Shown one piece after another: positions 1-10,600 of a stretch of DNA of 64,000 bases (the stretch's first letter is position 1; every line of letters begins with the position of its first letter). Under the pieces are notes generated by a model that saw nothing but the letters and a program-made list of their open reading frames with translations, had not been told where the DNA came from and made no database searches. Location: positions 43,608,543 to 43,672,542 of the forward strand of contig CM037785.1 in the NCBI GenBank assembly GCA_021229015.1. Direction: 5' to 3'. The translations under genes and the position numbers were made by a program. Source of the stretch: Solen grandis. Its lineage: Eukaryota; Mollusca; Bivalvia; Adapedonta; Solenidae.

Positions 1-286
1 ATACTTTGTGTATTATATATATATAAATATATTACAGCAGAGAATCACTAGGCTTTGCATATTTACATGTAATTTATATCAAGGGGGTAAAATTAACATT
101 TATATTGTTCTTATTATATTTGTTTGAAAAATGTTTATTATTTGAATATGATGAAAATATATTATTAAAAGATTAAACTATGATCATTTTATTGTTTTCT
201 TACTCGTGAGTGAGAGAGTCTGGAGCCCTCGTCCTATGACCTTTGTATGCCGAATGGTAATGAATACAACTTCTAAACAGAATCAT
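1..286. other. AT-rich host sequence, no gene seen
   Basis: Both strands were read and no coding segment, tRNA or repeat was recognised. It lies downstream of the minus-strand cysteine-rich fragment that follows, so it may hold that gene's 3' flank or an intron. Confidence 0.4.
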
Positions 287-532
287 TCAGACTAAGGTGT
301 GAAAGTCCGTATGGTCCGTAATGCACGTAAGTTCATCTAAATTTCCAACAACCAAGTCACTCGATTTGCAACATACATTTTCCATATTGGATGGCATCAT
401 AACACAGTTATCACACAGACAAAAGTCCTCAGCACATAAATATTCCTCCTCCCGTACGTCATTGTCTTGAAGCAGTTGCAGCTCTTCCTCAGTATATTCG
501 GGCTCAAAGTCGTAAGGAACTATACACCCCAT
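287..532 (-). CDS. P2X7-type cysteine-rich C-terminal domain fragment
   Basis: An 81-residue frame opens with MGCIVPYDFEPEYTEEEL, followed by a cysteine cluster FCLCDNCVMMPS, VCCKSSD and CITDHTDF. This order (CxCxxC-MPS-CC-CITxH) resembles the zinc-binding ballast domain at the C-terminus of vertebrate P2X7 receptors, which also occurs as stand-alone or fused copies in many invertebrate genes. In the family the domain continues past the CITxH-x-F segment into a conserved C-terminal stretch. Here a stop follows within a few residues, so the copy is either truncated or spliced onward. The methionine lies just before the first conserved residues, so this could be a first exon. No ion-channel part is visible nearby. 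The domain call is by recognition only. Confidence 0.5.
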   Translation of the reverse strand: MGCIVPYDFEPEYTEEELQLLQDNDVREEEYLCAEDFCLCDNCVMMPSNMENVCCKSSDLVVGNLDELTCITDHTDFHTLV

Positions 533-1367
533 TTTAAGAAATATCTCAAAAACTTTATTAAACTTCCTGCTATAGTGATCGAACCATAACTAAAGTCAAT
601 ACCCCTTGTCACGCAATCATTTAAGCACATTCTCACAAACATCGCTATTTTAATTGCGCAAATCATTACAGCAATTATCAACAATTTTTAAACAGTCTTT
701 TAATCAAACATATAAATATATAAAAGGGGCGGTATCATGTAAGTATAAATCTAATTGCAATGACGGTAACTGTGAAATACTATAGAGACGAATCAAAGGG
801 ACACCGTGTTGTAATTATGATTAACACACCTAATTGCTCGCAATTTAGCAAAATAATGTAAATTATGCTAACTACTTTCTGTATATCACACTAACATGAG
901 CTCATTGCGATACGATACTTTTACTTATATATATTTATTTTTAAACTTTTCTTTTTTTAAACGCATTTAGTATGTTTGTGGTGATGATTATACTCTACAT
1001 GTCCGTTTCAGTAAAACGTGCACATCAATTGTCTGTTGACATGGTGACTCGGTCGCACGCTACGTTTTATGGCCGTGTTTTATGGCCCTGAGGTGCGATT
1101 TTATATGACGCTTATTCTGTTACAAAGGCTTGCCAGTGATTTCTTATCCAATCAGTTTAACACCACTCAACTTTTCAATAACCGCAGTTGCAAGCATTTC
1201 ACGGTAAAAATGACAAAGATGTATTATAGAAAAATATCGCGGAGCAAATTGGTTTAAATAGACGTCTTTAACTTACAATTTCCTTCTTATTACGATTGAT
1301 TCAATGAAAGGAGAAATTTAATTGGTTTATTTACATCAATATCTTTCAATTGAAACCTAGTTGTAAT
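533..1367. other. Non-coding host sequence
   Basis: No exon, repeat family or RNA gene was recognised. The 62-residue frame near 1069-1257 has no recognisable similarity and ordinary AT-rich composition, so it is not called. Confidence 0.4.
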
Positions 1368-1637
1368 CAGCCGAGCGTATTCCTTTAATGCTTTTATCAC
1401 AACCCCTATTAATCGCACTCATCGATCGGGATATGGTTCAATGGGTATTTGTGACGTCACAGAAAGGTAAACATGAACAAAGATGGCGGCGGCCATAGCC
1501 GATCGAAATCACAAACTTTAAACAGCTATATCTTCACAAATATAGCGTGTATAAAAATGAAAGTCGTGTCAAAGTGATCTACACTAAAAGGTTTGTTGAT
1601 GGTTAAATTTTCATTTCAGCCGAGCGTATTCCTTTAA
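1368..1637. repeat. 21-bp direct repeats bounding a CRE/YY1-like segment
   Basis: The same 21 bp, beginning CAGCCGAGCGTATTCC, occurs at 1368-1388 and 1617-1637. Between them lie a perfect CRE-like palindrome TGACGTCA (1452-1459) and AAGATGGCGGC (1480-1490), a YY1-type core. The layout could be an insertion with a long target duplication, or a local duplication. The damaged inverted copy elsewhere in the window loses similarity close to 1638. Confidence 0.5.
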
Positions 1638-2239
1638 GATCACCCTTGGTACCAGTAATTTCTTGGACCCACAGTACGATTGCACTACAAGTCCGCGTAC
1701 ATCGCGTGCAACCTGACTTTTCTTTTTTAAGACGATGTATTATGACGTTAATATGTATATCGATATAGCTTGTGCTTAACAACGGATGTAGACGGACTGT
1801 AAACTGGCCATAACTGAACTGGGACTTCAGTTGAAACACAGGAGACGGTCATTTTTGTATCGGCCATTAGTCACATTAAAGTTACCGACGAAAGCCAAAT
1901 GAAACATGAAACAAAATTTAGCAAACAACAACAAACAATAAAAATAATCAAGCGGATAAATAATAACAACAGCAAAGAAAGAAATAAAGAAAGAATTTAA
2001 ATTTATAACAAATTAGACCCTTTATCGAGGATGGCCCATCAAAGTAACTACTTTGTGTTGTACTGTACTTACATCCAGTGAGTCACTTGGCTGTACACGA
2101 AGCAAATAGAAGATAGTTATCTTAAATGTCACGAAATTAAAATGTACATGTACTTGGAAAAGAGAGTATATCACTCGGAAAATTCTACAGATGAAGCCAA
2201 ATTTCACCATTCTGTTTTGTTTATTTGCTTTGGTTTATC

Positions 2240-2500
2240 CCCAGTCAACACTAGTTCAGTTATTTAGGACCTTGCTAACTTGAGATAAATAATTTTGCTG
2301 CACATTGCGATATATCGTCTTAGACATGTGGCATGATACCTCACCCAGTCATATTATCCTGATACTGGACACAACTCTTATGGTGAGCATTAAGCAAACG
2401 ACAGAGATACTAATGCCATTTACACGACTTTAGTATGTCGTGACCGTGGTTCGAATCTACAGCCTGTCGTAACCATTCAGCCACCGGCACCAGTCACTTT
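2240..2500 (-). mobile_element. tRNA-derived SINE (family 1)
   Basis: On the minus strand a tRNA-like head (TGGCTGAATGG as an A-box region, AGATTCGAACC as the B box) is followed by a conserved body with 'AGTCGTGTAAATGG', 'CCATAAGAGT' and 'GGTATCATGCCACATGTCT'. The same body recurs near 5283, 23985, 46440, 56575 and 59565, which defines a family. Exact ends and target duplication are unclear. Confidence 0.75.
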
Positions 2501-2792
2501 ATCGAAATGATAACAAAGAGAAAATGAAAACAAAACACATATGTTTATTTCATGAATATTGATAGAATAGTAGTGCATGTGTTATTCATTTATGGTTTGA
2601 AAAAGAAAAAAAAGAAGAATATGAACTTTTTTGTATTGTTTTATAGCTTAATTTATGAAACTGCGATTTTCAAGAATTATCTGTAGAGGAAATTACACCA
2701 TTACGTATTATTTTAAAACTCACATGTAATCATATTTGGTTAATTTTCTTATCTAGATCTTATTCTTGACATTTTAGCATACCTGCTGACAA

Positions 2793-3183
2793 TTGTCTAA
2801 TATGTCAATTATCCCTTAAAATTGTGTAATAAGTCAATTATCCCTGACAATTGTCTATTAAGTCAATTATCCCTTACAATTGTCTAATAAGTCAATTATC
2901 CCTTACAATTGTGTAATAAGTCAATTATCCCTTACAAATGTGTAATAAGTCAATTATCCCTGACAATTGTGTAATAAGTCAATTATCCCTTACAATTGTC
3001 TATTAAGTCAATTATCCCTTACAATTGTCTAATAAGTCAATTATCCCTTACAATTGTGTAATAAGTCAATTATCCCTGACAATTGTCTAATAAGTCAATT
3101 ATCCCTGACAATTGTCTAATAAGTCAATTATCCCTTACAATTGTGTAATAAGTCAATTATCCCTTACAATTGTGTAATAAGTC
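2793..3183. repeat. 29-bp minisatellite, 13 full copies plus a partial
   Basis: Head-to-tail units of 29 bp contain AGTCAATTATCCCT. Copies differ at a few diagnostic places (TTGTCTAAT versus TTGTGTAAT, CCTTAC versus CCTGAC). There are no unique spacers, so it is not a CRISPR array. The inverted damaged copy near 36000 carries only about four units. Confidence 0.9.
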
Positions 3184-3527
3184 GTAAATTTAAAGCTTTT
3201 AATCATTTGTAAGTTTAGCGAATCGTGAATAATGAAAAACCTGTATCATCGCAATATATGATTCTCCGATCATGCCATTACATCTCCAAGACATAACAGC
3301 AGACAGCGGTATTGGCCGGGAATTACAGACGGCAGCCAGGGAGTCAGTCCTAGTCAACGTCAGGACTTCTTCAGAGGCTCAGGTGGGACTCGTTAGGCTC
3401 ATCAAACCACTGGCTATGTAAACATTATGTCAGCCAACATTATTGTTTTTATGTACATATTCGATACGTTTCGTCCTTTATCTGAATATGCTTAAGTCTA
3501 TAAGTGTAAGTAGTATTTCTTTATTAA

Positions 3528-3761
3528 CCCTTTCCCTCGTAGAGGATACCATGAAAAGACCTATGCGAACAGCATAAAACCAGATCAGCCTGCGAGTAAC
3601 TCGCAGGCTGATCAGGTTTTATGCTGTTCGCTGCTCCTCAGTGGTCTGGAAATGAGGATTTTGTAATTAAATTTGGTAAGGTTTAACTGTGGTTTTCTGC
3701 AGATCAGGCTCTATGTGGTACCTATTGAGTGCGTCAATATGAGTCTATATGAGGGAAAGGG
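3528..3761. mobile_element. piggyBac-like MITE with a central hairpin
   Basis: TTAA target duplications (3524-3527 and 3762-3765) flank inverted ends CCCTTTCCCTC and GAGGGAAAGGG. TTAA plus CCCTTT-type ends is the piggyBac-superfamily signature. A near-perfect hairpin occupies 3565-3631, with arms starting GCGAACAGCATAAAACC and the turn at AGTAACT. There is no coding capacity, so it is a non-autonomous element. Confidence 0.7.
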
Positions 3762-3766
3762 TTAAA

Positions 3767-4702
3767 GTAACCTATATTTTGACTATATAATAACTAAAAT
3801 ACCTCCTCTATGTACAAATAGCAATAACGAATTTTAGATACCGACATGCTATATACAGTACCCAGAAAGACATGACATTAAACATTTACATTTCATGTGT
3901 TTGAGTCTAAGAAATAGACTTCATACATTTATGAACAAGGCTCCAGGATAAGACTTTTTTGTCATTTAGTTGCTTTAGCCTTATTTCGAAAAGGATAAAT
4001 ATTCATTGTATGGAACAACGTTATTATTATCGACAATATTGAAGTACACACAATATCTTCAAGAACTGGAAAACAAAAAGAAAAAACAACAACAACAACA
4101 ACAACAACAAAACACACACACACACACACACACAAAAAAAATGGTACATCGGTATTTGTGACTTATGTTTATTTCAATCTTTGCGCCTGAAAAATTGACG
4201 AAATTTCATCTGTCACATCTCTTCCGCCACTTTCGTATAGCTTTGTTGCTAATATGAGACAATTTTAACACCATGTTGTGTTATATTTAGTTAAAGATCT
4301 GAATCTTTAAGGTCTTGGTCCATGGTCATTTGTATGAAACAGCTGACTTGCGGTTGATCAATGATGTAACTCAGATATATCTGCATGTGCGCTCGGGTTC
4401 TATACCTAGACGTCGTTGTCGTACTGCAATACTGTCACAACCACGGTAACAACACCAACAATAACAACACTACTTGGAAAACTAAAACAGACCACACGCT
4501 TTGCGTTCAAGTCGAGGATAAGTCGTTCAGCCTGTAAAAATCTGAGTTTTTCATCAATTTAGCTCTCTTATTGTCTTTGCCCGTGAAATTCCCGTCCTCA
4601 GCCTCTAAACTCGTGTATTAAGTAGATGTAGTTAATCGAATGTTTCTACTGTCAAATCAGCAATATATATATATGACTTGACTATTTGAGTTTACCGTCG
4701 CC
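3767..4702. other. Non-coding host sequence with a microsatellite
   Basis: No gene seen. A compound (CAA)n/(CA)n microsatellite lies at about 4083-4133. The last about 30 bp before the gap match the start of the family-2 SINE-like repeat seen complete near 29440. Confidence 0.6.
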
Positions 4703-4802
4703 NNNNNNNNNNNNNNNNNNNNNNNNNNNNNNNNNNNNNNNNNNNNNNNNNNNNNNNNNNNNNNNNNNNNNNNNNNNNNNNNNNNNNNNNNNNNNNNNNN
4801 NN
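4703..4802. other. Assembly gap of 100 N
   Basis: Exactly 100 N, a conventional placeholder size. The left edge ends in GTTTACCGTCGCC, shared with the repeat at 29440. The damaged inverted copy continues past this point at 34800-34900 into the same repeat, which suggests what the gap contains. Confidence 0.95.
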
Positions 4803-5282
4803 TCTTTGAAATACAGGCGATATCTCGAGTTACATCATATGACATAATAAAAGCCCAAATAAAGGCTAAATATTCTAGATAAGAACTCTTGATGTACCTA
4901 CTTAAAGGTAGTACTCCGCGTGATTTATATTTCGCCAACACTTTCACCTCGTGTTTATTACAGAGTTCTCTGGCACTGTTGCTCTTATTTGAAAAGGAAT
5001 CGGCACATATATTCTGAGAAAAATTGTTTAGTTTCACTTTAATGAAATGTCGCAACGTAATTGAAATTTGAAAAATGGTGTAATAAAGATTTTAAATAAA
5101 CAGTTTGAGATTTTTCAATCGGAGTCCCAGATTTGGTATCAGTGCCAGTAAATAGGACACGATATATATGTTTGACAGTTTATCTTTTTATCTACTAAAA
5201 GTATCTTTTTGGTGATTTTAATGGCAGTACTTCAACATAAAGCTGATATTACTGCTAGTACAGGTAACTTTCAAAGCGAGAC
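4803..5282. other. Non-coding host sequence
   Basis: No gene, RNA or repeat family recognised between the gap and the next SINE. Confidence 0.4.
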
Positions 5283-5755
5283 CGTCTCCGGTGTTCGAGT
5301 GGGTAGAGCCTCCGCCTCGAGAGTAGAAGGTCGTGGTTTCAATTCCCAACCGCGACATACCAAAGTCGTAAAAATTGGTACTGGTATAGCTCTCTTGCTT
5401 GACGCTTACCATATAAGAGTAGTTCCATGACTGGTTGGCCCGGTGTCAGGAAAATATGACTGGGTGTGGTATCATGCCACATGTCTGCGGTGTGAGACTG
5501 CAGTGTGGCAGCACTATATCTGTCTCAACTAGATATCGTCTCTAAATGACTAAAATACAAGGGACGTTAATCCCAATAAACAAACAAACAAAGTTCCAAG
5601 ACTGGTTGGCCCGGTGTCAGGATAATGTGACTGGGGGTAGAATAATGCCACATACCTACGGTGTGATACTGCAGCATGGCATCACTACGTCTATATCAAG
5701 CATACATAGTCTCTAAATGATTGAAGTATTGTCCGTTGGACGTTAAACCCAACAA
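5283..5755 (+). mobile_element. tRNA-derived SINE plus a headless tandem body copy
   Basis: The head with a degenerate B box (GTGGTTTCAATTCCCAACC) lies at about 5290-5360. The family-1 body then runs to a tail near 5590, and a second body without a head (starting GTTCCAAGACTGGTTGGCCC) follows directly to about 5755. The second copy shares 'GCCACAT' and 'GTGTGATACTGCAG' with the first. Two small opposing reading frames here are translations of the SINE. Confidence 0.75.
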
Positions 5756-6087
5756 ACTTTCAAAATGAATGCGCATGAACATACCGAATGTAGAGAATAC
5801 AAGTTAGTTACGGGAATGTAGGACGGGATGATTGGAAATTGTAGATCATTGAGATTGTTTTACTCTGATACTAGTAATACCAAATGCATTCAAGAAATAA
5901 ATCTTTTCTAAACCAGAAAAATATTACAGCATTACATTATTTGGTAGCTTCATTACAGAATTTTCTCGATACCGTGAATCGTTCCCTCTCTCTCCCTGGT
6001 GTGAAGTGCTGTATTTGCCAGGCCTACCCATCAGGTCACATGCCCAGACATTTATTTTTCCAAGTCAATTTTGTGTTTGTCACACTT

Positions 6088-6093
6088 CACGTG
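6088..6093. repeat. Polinton target-site duplication, left copy (CACGTG)
   Basis: CACGTG directly precedes the element's terminal AGTAGTATAGG and is repeated at 20557-20562 directly after the other terminus. A 6-bp duplication is the known hallmark of Polinton/Maverick integration. Confidence 0.9.
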
Positions 6094-6227
6094 AGTAGTA
6101 TAGGTATTGAGAGTATCTAGCTCACTGCGGGTCTAACACACTTCAAAATCCAGACGCGCTAATCCGCGCGCCTGGCTTATCATGTGTAAACCCCCAAAAA
6201 GCAAACACTCTCAATACCTATACTACT
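6094..6227. repeat. 134-bp concentric palindrome at the left terminus
   Basis: Three nested pairs of inverted segments share nearly the same centre (about 6161): the terminal 20-mer 6094-6113 with 6208-6227 (perfect), GGGTCTAACACA (6129-6140) with TGTGTAAACCC (6183-6193), and CCAGACGCGC (6150-6159) with GCGCGCCTGG (6166-6175). Each Polinton end could therefore fold into a long interrupted hairpin. The same occurs at 20423-20556. Confidence 0.85.
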
Positions 6228-6440
6228 ATTAGTTAAAAAAAATCAAAAAAATCACACTAATGTAAAATAAAAAAAATCACATTAATGTAAAATTTAAAAA
6301 AAACAACAATGAAAAAAATAAAGAAAATTATGTTTTTTTCCTGAACCATTTTTTACCACTCTGAATATGGAGGAGGAGGGTTTTCTAACGTATTATAAAA
6401 ATTCAATATTATACAGTTTTTATATTTTTGGATATTATCT
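6094..6440 (+). repeat. Polinton left terminal inverted repeat (347 bp)
   Basis: Matches the reverse complement of 20210-20556 over 347 bp. The only difference I found is in the A-rich tract near 6279, A here and C in the other copy. It starts AGTAGTATAGGTATTGAGAG. The stop codon of the integrase frame (6439-6441) sits on its inner boundary. Confidence 0.95.
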
Positions 6441-7215
6441 AGAACTCAGTTATCTGTAATTCTTGTTCATAAAAACTACCTATAATGTCTTCATCTTTTA
6501 AATCTTTTATTTTATAAGTAACAGGATTTGTATTTAAAACTTCTTTAATTCTAGTCCAACGAGTAGTAAACCCTTTTAAATTTACCTTTCTTTTTTGTTA
6601 TTCTTACTCTATCTCCAACTTTAAATTTAGGTTTCTTAATTTTCTTTTCTTCTTCTGGATATAAATTTTCATACACTATTAATGTATTTTCTGATTTACT
6701 TGCTTCAACAGGTGTCATTTTAATTGAAGAATGAATTGTATTATTATAATCTTTAACTAATTGATCTAATACATCATAATATTTATTAGTTTCATGAGCA
6801 GTAAAATATTTAAACATATGTTGTTTATTTTAAATGCTTCACTTACTGTTAATCCTGTTTTATTTTTTAAAGGAATTAACCAACCATATTTACTAAAAAC
6901 ATCTATAACTGCTAATAAATATTTATAGTGTTTATTTTGTTTTGAATATTGTTGCATATCTACCAAATCAACAGCCCATTTTTTATCTATTGAATCAACA
7001 AAAACACGTCTTTTAGGAAATTTCTTTATAACTCTATGATGTAATTCATCTGCTAATTTATCCCCTTTTGTTCCTATAAATCTATTTTTCTTAGATCCAC
7101 ACTCAGAACATTTACCTTTTAACATTTGTCTATTATTGGTTGTTGTTACTTGTTCTACTGAATTATTTTCAGTATTTTTTTTACAACGTAAACAATATAT
7201 TTTTGGGTGATCCAT
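6439..7215 (-). pseudogene. Polinton integrase (retroviral DDE type), broken
   Basis: The start is taken at MDHPKIYC (7215), not the upstream methionine, because the conserved zinc-binding segment CLRC...CSEC begins right after it and because of the TAAAA-type start context. The zinc ribbon is followed by the start of the rve core, with WAVDLVDM (first catalytic Asp) and LLAVIDVFSKYGW. After SEAFK the frame is lost and resumes out of frame at MFKYFTAHE, so a core segment of roughly 60 codons with the second Asp and the Glu is missing. The C-terminal chromo/SH3-like part begins FKVGDRVRITKKKG, then a single-base insertion at an A/G run near 6585 moves it to another frame that continues to a stop at 6439-6441. 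It should insert Polinton DNA, but this copy cannot be catalytic. Confidence 0.9.
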
Positions 7216-7247
7216 TTTTAAATAGCTTAAAATTGTTTTCTTAAAAA

Positions 7248-7535
7248 ATGGCAGATCGAAAAGTTTGTACAAAATGTAAAGAATACAAACTACTAAGTGA
7301 ATATTACAAACAAACAGGAAGAAGATTTGGTATTAAATCTGCATGTAAACAATGTCTTAAGCCTAATCAACAAAAACATTATCAAAACAACAAAGAAAAG
7401 TATAAAAAAGCGTATCAAGAGTTTATTGTTAGAAATCCTGATTATATGAAAAATTATCATATGGCTACGGAGCATTATGGAACAGCTCAGGAACCGCTGC
7501 AGGGCACAGTGAAACACAGTGAAACACCTAATTAA
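7248..7535 (+). CDS. Small CxxC/CxxC zinc-finger protein
   Basis: A 95-residue protein with VCTKC near residues 7-11 and ACKQC near 32-36, then a lysine-rich helix (YQNNKEKYKKAYQEF). The CxxC-x20-CxxC arrangement resembles the N-terminal zinc ribbons of phage-type HNH and related DNA-binding proteins, but no nuclease residues follow. Its exact role is unknown. Only 32 bp separate it from the divergent integrase start. The last about 22 residues (from HMATEHYGTAQEP) are encoded by a hairpin-module cluster at 7463-7528 and look like an added tail. Start context TTAAAAAATGG. Confidence 0.7.
   Translation: MADRKVCTKCKEYKLLSEYYKQTGRRFGIKSACKQCLKPNQQKHYQNNKEKYKKAYQEFIVRNPDYMKNYHMATEHYGTAQEPLQGTVKHSETPN
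7463..7528. repeat. Hairpin-module cluster at the zinc-finger gene 3' end
   Basis: GGCTACGGAGCATTATGG, GAACAGCTCAGG, GAACCGCTGCAGGGCACAG and a doubled GTGAAACACA. These are module words without an intact core hairpin; they encode the last residues of the protein. Confidence 0.65.
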
Positions 7536-8269
7536 AATTTATTTCTTTTAAAATGAGACCAAGAAAATTTAAAGATCTTATTACTGAAACTATTATTGAT
7601 GATATAGATGAAGAAAATATAATTAAATATATTAAGTTATTAAGAAAAAGAATAGTTATTAGTAACTTTCCTTTGAAAATAAAAATAATAATAACAAGTG
7701 AATTTTTAACCCCTTTAGTTACTGATATAATAGAAAGTCATTACTCTCACCCTGTTCAAGTTATTCAAACACAAAATAATATAAAAGAATTCTATAATAG
7801 TTTGAGAGATAAATTTGAAGCTTGGATAGATAAATTTCAAGAAAGAGGATCTGGTTTTGTTTTTAGAAATATTAAAAGTGTAGAAGTAAAACAATATAAA
7901 TATGATTATCAGAAAGCTTCATCTTATATACCTCTTCAATTTAAATCAAGTAATATTATTAATGTTAAAAATAAAAATGATAACAAATGTTTTCTCTGGG
8001 CAATACTATCAAAGTTATTCCCTGCAGATGATAACAAAGAAAGAGTGACAAAATATAAACCATATGAAAATAAACTTAATATGGATGGGATTGAATATCC
8101 AGTTAAAATAAAAGATATTCCAAAAGTAGAGAGACAAAATAATATATCTATAAATGTTTTTGCATTAGAAGATCAATCTAATAAACAATCTTTATATCCA
8201 GTTTATGTTTCAAACAATGAAAGTGAAAATGTAGTTGATCTCTTATACATTGAAAGTAATGAAAATAAT

Positions 8270-8296
8270 GTTTCACAGCTGGAACAGAGTTCCATT
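8270..8296. repeat. Hairpin module, GGAAC-AGA-GTTCC, in polymerase
   Basis: Perfect arms at 8281-8293, preceded by GTTTCACAGCT. It is translated in frame as VSQLEQSSIT within a region that aligns on both sides with the polymerase family. Confidence 0.85.
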
Positions 8297-8654
8297 ACCC
8301 ATTATTGTTTAATTAAAAATTTAGATAGTTTCAAGTATGATAAGAATAAGCATAAATCATTTACATGTAGAAATTGTTTACAAGGATTTTAAATAAAATT
8401 ACCATTTCAAAAATAAATTACCATTTGTTATATATTGTGATTTTGAATCAAATAATATTCCAAAACCAAACCATTTAAATTCCAAATATATTTTTTTGGA
8501 AAAAAAAAAAAAAAAGTAATAAGGATTTTAAAAAAAAATTAAAATCTTTAATGAAGAAAAAACCGATATTAAATAATTATGAAGAAGATGAATTTCAAAA
8601 AGCAACTGAATGTTATATTTGTAAAAAAGAATTTGAAAAACAAAGTGATAACGT

Positions 8655-8677
8655 TACGCAGCAGGACAAAGTCCGTA
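8655..8677. repeat. Hairpin module, GGAC-AAA-GTCC, in polymerase
   Basis: TACGCAGCAGGACAAAGTCC continues with GTA; arms 8664-8674. It encodes TQQDKVRKV next to the conserved REHNHLSGKYRG. Confidence 0.8.
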
Positions 8678-9610
8678 AAGTAAGAGAACATAATCATCTT
8701 TCTGGGAAATATAGAGGAGCAGCATGTCAATCATGTAATACAAAAGAAGGTAAAGTAACAAAATTAATACCTGTATTCTTTCATAATGGTTCTAATTATG
8801 ATTTCCATTTTCTAATTGAAGAACTTATGAAATATGAAGATAAATATAATAAAGTAAAACTTCTTTCAAAAAGTTCAGAAGAATATATTTCTATAGATTA
8901 TGGATCATATTATAAAAAATTAAGATTCTTAGATTCTTATAGATTTATGAGTAAAGGGTTATCAGAAATGAATATGTAATTCCATAGAAAAATTAAATGA
9001 AACACAATTACCAGATATTAAAGAATTTTATTCTACATTAACTCAAACAACAATTACGGGTAAAGAATATCAACATGCTCAAAAAGTTTTCTCTCATTAT
9101 AAATGTAAATCTTTAAAAGATTATCATGAATTATATTTAAAGACAGATGTTTTAATCTTAGCTGATGCGTTTGAAAAATTTAGAAGTTTTTTCTTAAAAC
9201 ATCATAATATAGATCCATGTTATTGTTATTCTGCTCCAGGATTAACATGGCAATGTGGACTAAAATATACTGGAGTAGAGTTAGAATTATTAACTGATAT
9301 AGATATGTTGCAAATGTTTGAGAAAGGAATAAGAGGAGGATTTTCAGGAGTATTAGGCCCAAGACATGTAAAAGCTTTTAATAAACAACTCCTAAGGGGA
9401 AATAGAATTATATGAATATGAAAAAAATAAAGCTTTAGAAATATTAAAGAATGGAGGAGATTTAAATGAATTCTTTGAAGAAAATTTTTTATTATATTTA
9501 GATGCGAATAATCTTTATGGATGGGCAATGTCTCAACCTCTTCCAACCAAAGATTTTAAATGGGAAGAAGATCCTAATTATTACAAAAATATTCTAAAGG
9601 GTAATGCAAA

Positions 9611-9652
9611 GCAGCCGGGCAAGGGAACCGCTGCGAAGCACAAAGTCCGTAG
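9611..9652. repeat. Hairpin-module cluster in polymerase downstream of motif A
   Basis: GCAGCCGGGCAAGGGAACCG then CTGCGAAGCACAAAGTCCGT. It encodes KQPGKGTAAKHKVRRG, a basic insert between motif A and ECDLEYTDE. Confidence 0.75.
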
Positions 9653-10600
9653 AGGTTGTATAGTAGAATGTGATTTAGAGTATACAGATGAATGTAAAAA
9701 GAAAACAAATAAATATCCTTTAGCACCTGAAAAGATAAAAAGAAATATATTATACATCACTCAATTTTAAAAGAGTATATAAAATTAGGAATGAAAGTTA
9801 CAAAAGTTTATAGAACAATTTCATTTGAAGAAAGTGATTGGTTATCAAAATATATTAATTTTAACACTGAACAAAGAACTAAATCAACATCTAACTTTGA
9901 AAAGGATCTTTGGAAATTAATGAATAATTCTTTCTATGGAAAGACTTTAGAAAATATAAGAGGAAGAAATGAAATTAAATTACTTACCAATAGAGAAGAA
10001 GTAAGAAAATATATAAATAAACCTAATTTTAAAGATTCAGTTATATTCAATGATAATCTTGTTGCAATTGTAAATAATGTTACTTCTGTTAAATTTAATA
10101 AACCTATTTATTTAGGACAAGCAATTTTAGATTATTCTAAATTATTAATGTATCAATTTTATTATGATGTTGTTAATAAATTATGGGAAAAGAATGAACT
10201 TGTTGCTTCAGATACTGATAGTATCTTCTTATCAATAATAACAAAAGATATATATGAAGATTTAGAAAAAATAAAAGATGAACATTTAGATACTTCGGAC
10301 TATCCTAAAGATCATCCACTTCATTCACAAAAAAATAAAAAAGTAATTGGAAAATTTAAAGATGAATTAAATGGAAAAAGTATGAATGAGATAGTTTTCT
10401 TAAGAAGTAAAGCTTATTCTTTTACTTTAAGTAAAAAATTTAATGATTATAAAAATTGTTTATTTAATGAAACACAACAAATAAATAAGATGTATACATT
10501 AAATTCTGATAAACATGAAATGTATATTAATGAAGTAAATAAAATAAGTATGTCTCCATTTGATGATAAAAGATATATATGTGACAATGGAATAGATACT

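Noticed and set aside
2793..3183. Possible CRISPR-like array
   Set aside because: Units are contiguous 29-bp tandem copies with no unique spacers, in animal DNA; it is a minisatellite.
4657..5055. 132-residue minus-strand frame
   Set aside because: It reads through the 100-N gap.
5209..5430. Opposing small frames near 5209-5430 and 23840-24182
   Set aside because: Both lie in tRNA-derived SINE sequence.
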